From Chitinophagaceae bacterium (GTDB taxonomy: Bacteria; Bacteroidota; Bacteroidia; Chitinophagales; Chitinophagaceae), in NCBI GenBank assembly GCA_025351145.1, contig JANXWM010000677.1:1-16948 (forward strand): a DNA stretch of 16,948 nt, given 5' to 3'. The stretch's first letter is position 1. Each line of letters starts with the position of its first letter. Position numbers and translations under genes: made by a program. Shown here piece by piece: positions 13,631-16,948 of the stretch. The notes under the pieces were generated by a model. It searched no databases. It worked only from the letters and a program-made list of their open reading frames with translations, and was not told where the DNA came from.

Positions 13631-14596
13631 TTAAATAATGCCTTCTCTAATAAGATCGTGCAAATGTAAGATTCCAAGATAAACACCTGAAGTATTTGTA
13701 ACAATGAGCTGGCTGATATCATATTCTTTTAAGATTTCAAAAGCTTCTGCTGCCAGCAGTTCCGGTTGAATTGTTTTTGGGTCCTTATTTAAAATATCGC
13801 ATGCCTTTATGCTGCTGATGTCGTTTATTTTTTCAAGCATGCGGCGAACATCACCATCGGTTATAACCCCTGTTAATTTATTTTCCCCGTCTATTACGGC
13901 AGTGGCACCAAGCCTGCCTTTACTTATTTCTATGATGACCTCTTTTAATGTTGCACCTGGAGATACGGCAGGTTTTTCATTTGTTGGGTAAATGTCATCA
14001 ACTTTCAGGTATAATTTTTTACCAAGGTTTCCACCAGGGTGATAGCGTGCAAAATCTTTACCGGTAAATTCGTTTAATTCCATCAGGCAAATGGCCAGGG
14101 CATCGCCCATTACCATCTGTGCTGTGGTACTGCTTGTAGGCGCAAGATTATTTGGGCAGGCTTCTTTTTCTACCGTTGTATCCAGCAAAAAATCGCATTG
14201 TTTGGCGAGCAATGAATTTTTATTGCCCACCATACCGATCAGTATGTTTCCAAAATTTTTTATCAGAGGAACAAGCACTTTAATCTCCGGGCTTTCGCCG
14301 CTTTTGCTGATGATGATTACAGTATCATCATGCTGTACCATTCCCAAATCCCCGTGAATAGCATCCGCCGCATGCATAAATAATGCAGGGGTACCCGTAG
14401 AATTTAAAGTAGCTACAATTTTTTGCCCTACTATGGCACTTTTGCCAATGCCCGTAATTACCACCCTGCCCATTGATTTGTGTATGGTTTCTACAGATTT
14501 TTCAAAACCATCATTAATAAATTTTTCCAGCCCTGCAATAGACCGTGCTTCCAGTTCTATTGTATTGAGGGCGGACTTTTTTATTCCTGTATTCAT
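13631..14596 (-). CDS. kdsD: Arabinose-5-phosphate isomerase (KpsF/GutQ family)
   Basis: Interconverts ribulose-5-phosphate and arabinose-5-phosphate, the first committed step to KDO for LPS. The N-terminal SIS domain (about 40-175) shows TGIGKSAIVGQK (GKS 51-53), HGDLG (81-85) and ISKSGES (96-102). The conserved RYHPGG is at 184-189. Two CBS domains follow (about 200-260 and 265-321), the first with GRLGATAVID and the second ending LGILHLHDLI. The 321-residue length and domain order match the family (about 328 in E. coli). A TTG-started frame opens at 14623, but the ATG at 14596 gives the usual N-terminus and lies just downstream of a promoter box. It is the first gene of a kdsD-manC pair and divergent from recQ. 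Confidence 0.92.
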   Translation of the reverse strand: MNTGIKKSALNTIELEARSIAGLEKFINDGFEKSVETIHKSMGRVVITGIGKSAIVGQKIVATLNSTGTPALFMHAADAIHGDLGMVQHDDTVIIISKSGESPEIKVLVPLIKNFGNILIGMVGNKNSLLAKQCDFLLDTTVEKEACPNNLAPTSSTTAQMVMGDALAICLMELNEFTGKDFARYHPGGNLGKKLYLKVDDIYPTNEKPAVSPGATLKEVIIEISKGRLGATAVIDGENKLTGVITDGDVRRMLEKINDISSIKACDILNKDPKTIQPELLAAEAFEILKEYDISQLIVTNTSGVYLGILHLHDLIREGII

Positions 14597-14601
14597 TGGC
14601 A

Positions 14602-14609
14602 CAAAGTTA
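14602..14609 (-). promoter_or_regulatory. -7 promoter box for kdsD-manC
   Basis: On the minus strand it reads TAACTTTG, an exact match to the Bacteroidota sigma-factor -7 consensus TAnnTTTG. Only five bases (TGCCA) separate it from the kdsD ATG, so a normal start point would give a leaderless or nearly leaderless mRNA. No convincing -33 TTTG is seen at the expected distance. Confidence 0.45.
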
Positions 14610-14705
14610 AACTTTAACAGCAATGGATTTTTTAATAAAAGATTTGAGGGTTAACTTTGCTAAAAGCGTGAAACTAATAAAATAACCTCCAACGCTTTGT
14701 AATAA

Positions 14706-14749
14706 TATCCGGATCCCTATAATTAAATTTTAATTACGCTATCCGGATA
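14706..14749. promoter_or_regulatory. Nested 44-bp dyad between kdsD and recQ
   Basis: TATCCGGAT (14706-14714) and ATCCGGATA (14741-14749) are inverted copies. Nested inside is TAATTAAA-T-TTTAATTA (14720-14736), an exact palindrome about one centre base. The two symmetry centres agree within one base, and the arms differ only in a 5-nt versus 4-nt linker. It lies 97 bp before kdsD and 63 bp before recQ, where an operator for either or both genes would be expected. It lacks a T-run in terminator position. Confidence 0.5.
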
Positions 14750-14812
14750 AATACGGTAACTTTTATGTTTATTTAAAATCCCTTATTTGTGGGAGAGAAA
14801 TTATTGTGAACA

Positions 14813-16948
14813 ATGGAAACCATTTCTAAAAAGGCAACAGCCAAAAAGACTACGACTGCAAAAACGACAACAAGTACAAAAATAGATTCAAAAAAAAAGG
14901 TAGTAAAAAAAACTGGCAGTGATGGCCGTACATTGGATATCTACGAAGGGCTTCGCCTGTATTTTGGATTTGAAAAATTTAAAGACCGCCAGGAAGAGGC
15001 CATTAACAGTTTGCTTGATGGGCGTGATACTTTTGTAATAATGCCCACAGGTGGTGGTAAAAGTTTATGTTATCAATTACCGGCTCTTATACTGGAAGGT
15101 TGTGCTATTATTGTAAGCCCGCTGATAGCCCTGATGAAAAACCAGGTTGACCTGGTAAGAGGTTACAGCGAAAAAGACGATGTAGCACATTTTTTAAATT
15201 CCTCGCTTAACAAAGGGCAAATAAAGGAAGTTAAAGACGACCTTACCACAGGGAAAACCAAACTGCTTTATGTTGCCCCTGAAACACTCACTAAACAGGA
15301 AAACCTTGATTTTTTCAGCGACCTTAAAATCTCTTTTTTTGCTGTAGACGAAGCACACTGTATATCAGAATGGGGGCATGATTTTCGTCCTGAATACAGA
15401 AGGTTGCGCGAAATGATGAACATCATCAATCCTGAAGCTGCGGTGGTTGCACTTACTGCAACAGCAACTCCTAAAGTACAAAGCGATATAGTAAAAAACC
15501 TGGAACTCCGTAACCCCAACATCTTTATATCTTCTTTTAACAGGCCTAATCTTTATTACGAAATTCAGCCTAAAGTAAAAAAAGATCAAACTGTAAAAAG
15601 CATCGTGCGTTTTATATCGCAGAATATGGGGAAGAGTGGCATAATCTATACGCTCAACCGTAAAACCACAGAAGAACTTGCAGAAGTGCTTGTAGCTAAC
15701 AATATTAAAGCGGTAGCCTATCATGCTGGGCTTGATGGTAAACTCAGAGCCGAGCGGCAGGATCAGTTTTTGAACGAAGATGTACAGGTTATAGTGGCCA
15801 CCATTGCTTTTGGGATGGGCATTGATAAGCCCGATATCAGGTTTGTTATTCATTTCAATATTCCCAAATCAATTGAGAATTATTACCAGGAAACTGGCCG
15901 CGGGGGAAGAGACGGCTTAGAAGGAAAATGTATTTTATACTATTCTCATAAAGATGTTTCTAAACTTGAACATTTGATGCGCGACAAGCCATTAAGTGAA
16001 AGAGAAATTGGCGCGCAGTTGATTAATGAAACTGTAGCTTTTGCAGAAAGTTCTGTATGCCGAAGAAAAATTTTGCTGCATTATTTTGGCGAAGACTCAG
16101 AAGATAAAAACTGCGGTAACTGTGATAACTGCCTGCACCCAAGAGAAAAAATAGAAGCCAGGGATGAGGCCGTTAAAGTGCTTAAAGTAGTAAAAGCACT
16201 CGATGAACGCTTTACTGCCGAATATGTGCTCAATGTAATCGTAGGCAAATTAACGCCGCAGGTTGCTATGTACCGCCACCAGGAGCTTGATGTGTTTGGT
16301 ATAAGTAAGGATAAAGAAGATCTTTTCTGGAACAGCCTTATTCGCCAGATGCTGCTGCATAACCTTATAAGAAAAGATATTGTTGAGTATGGCCTGCTTA
16401 AACTAACAGAACTCGGTTCAAAATTTTTAAAGAAACCTGCTTCTTTTAAAATTGTGCTCAACAATTTATTTGAAGATGCCAATGAAGATGACGAAGACAG
16501 TGAAACCAATGTTGGCTCAGGTGCTGCAGCAGACGATAAATTAATCGGCATGCTCAAAGATCTGCGGCACAGGGAAGCCAAGAAAAAAAGCCTGCCACCG
16601 TTTGTGCTTTTCCTTGAATCATCTTTGCAGGATATGGCTACCATGTACCCAACCACCCTGCAGGAACTTGAAAAATGCCAGGGCGTAAGCAAAGGAAAAG
16701 CAATGCGCTACGGCAAAAAATTTGTAGACCTTATTGTAGAATATATCGGCACCAACGAGGTGCAACGACCTGATGATTTTGTAATGAAAGGCGTTGTAAA
16801 TAGAAATAATAACAAAATCTTCATCATTCAAAATGTAGATAAAAAGATACCGCTTGAAACTATAGCCAAAACAAAAGATCTTACAATAGAGCAATTATTG
16901 GAAGAAATGGAAACTATAGTAGCAAGTGGTACCAGGCTTAACCTCGAT
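14813..16948 (+). CDS. recQ: ATP-dependent DNA helicase RecQ (3' end beyond window)
   Basis: 3'-5' DNA helicase of recombination and replication-fork repair; 712 codons are visible and the frame is still open at the window edge. Walker A PTGGGKS is at 78-84 and the DEAH box with aromatic-rich loop at 179-192 (DEAHCISEWGHDFR). Motif III LTATAT is at 214-219 and motif VI QETGRGGRDG at 359-368. The RQC zinc site is intact (Cys416, 434, 437, 440), followed by a winged-helix region. An acidic linker (554-563) precedes an HRDC-like domain (about 595-645). The tail continues past 660, consistent with the roughly 730-residue Bacteroidota form. The N-terminus has an unusual Lys/Thr-rich extension (about residues 6-33) before the helicase core. 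It is transcribed away from kdsD. Confidence 0.95.
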   Translation, partial: METISKKATAKKTTTAKTTTSTKIDSKKKVVKKTGSDGRTLDIYEGLRLYFGFEKFKDRQEEAINSLLDGRDTFVIMPTGGGKSLCYQLPALILEGCAIIVSPLIALMKNQVDLVRGYSEKDDVAHFLNSSLNKGQIKEVKDDLTTGKTKLLYVAPETLTKQENLDFFSDLKISFFAVDEAHCISEWGHDFRPEYRRLREMMNIINPEAAVVALTATATPKVQSDIVKNLELRNPNIFISSFNRPNLYYEIQPKVKKDQTVKSIVRFISQNMGKSGIIYTLNRKTTEELAEVLVANNIKAVAYHAGLDGKLRAERQDQFLNEDVQVIVATIAFGMGIDKPDIRFVIHFNIPKSIENYYQETGRGGRDGLEGKCILYYSHKDVSKLEHLMRDKPLSEREIGAQLINETVAFAESSVCRRKILLHYFGEDSEDKNCGNCDNCLHPREKIEARDEAVKVLKVVKALDERFTAEYVLNVIVGKLTPQVAMYRHQELDVFGISKDKEDLFWNSLIRQMLLHNLIRKDIVEYGLLKLTELGSKFLKKPASFKIVLNNLFEDANEDDEDSETNVGSGAAADDKLIGMLKDLRHREAKKKSLPPFVLFLESSLQDMATMYPTTLQELEKCQGVSKGKAMRYGKKFVDLIVEYIGTNEVQRPDDFVMKGVVNRNNNKIFIIQNVDKKIPLETIAKTKDLTIEQLLEEMETIVASGTRLNLD

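Noticed and set aside
16081..16692. 203-codon minus-strand open frame inside recQ
   Set aside because: Ser/Leu-rich low-complexity translation opposite the RecQ zinc, winged-helix and HRDC regions; a shadow of recQ.

Overview
The window looks like a chromosomal segment of a Bacteroidota bacterium, most likely Chitinophagaceae or a relative. The clues are a secreted protein ending in the gliding-motility/type IX secretion C-terminal domain, Bacteroidota-type KAS III, ManC and KdsD proteins, a TAnnTTTG-type promoter box, little Shine-Dalgarno signal, and a GGAG-footed REP pair of a kind I associate with this phylum. No rRNA, tRNA or CRISPR array was seen.

Layout, left to right. A DUF3089-type lipoprotein hydrolase (91-1116) is followed by a three-gene unit: a membrane-anchored exported protein, a small membrane protein and a short MFS transporter (1364-3287). 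Next is a 0.6 kb mosaic of repeats and a broken tyrosine recombinase (3288-3915), then a small exported protein flanked by inverted repeats (3916-4539). A membrane-anchored SRPBCC/GyrI-like protein (4915-5874) and a 698-residue T9SS-sorted protein (5940-8036) follow. Then come an AT-rich eight-helix membrane protein (8274-9209) and a Tat-exported Gfo/Idh/MocA oxidoreductase (9546-11006). Convergent to it, across a strong bidirectional terminator, is a KAS III enzyme (11233-12312). The kdsD-manC pair (12533-14596) lies upstream on the same strand. recQ (14813 to the window end, truncated by the edge) diverges from kdsD.

kdsD (KDO precursor) and manC (GDP-mannose) are 15 nt apart and probably co-transcribed, which points to surface polysaccharide or LPS sugar supply. 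The other genes appear to be independent housekeeping or envelope functions.

The most unusual signal is an interspersed intergenic repeat. It has seven full copies plus one partial copy, built from a GGCCGGGC-like block, a 22-24 nt variable spacer, and the near-invariant 19-mer TTGCGTCGCACTCTTGTAC with a longer tail. Five copies sit just after a stop codon in the orientation of that gene. After the first copy, full copies alternate + / - / + / - / + / -, so three single-gene segments of about 1.4-1.5 kb are each bracketed by inverted copies. I do not recognise a named family for it.

Other signals are a REP/BIME-like pair with compensatory stem changes inside a 46-nt duplication, a 25-bp inverted repeat around one exported-protein gene, and a nested 44-bp dyad between kdsD and recQ.
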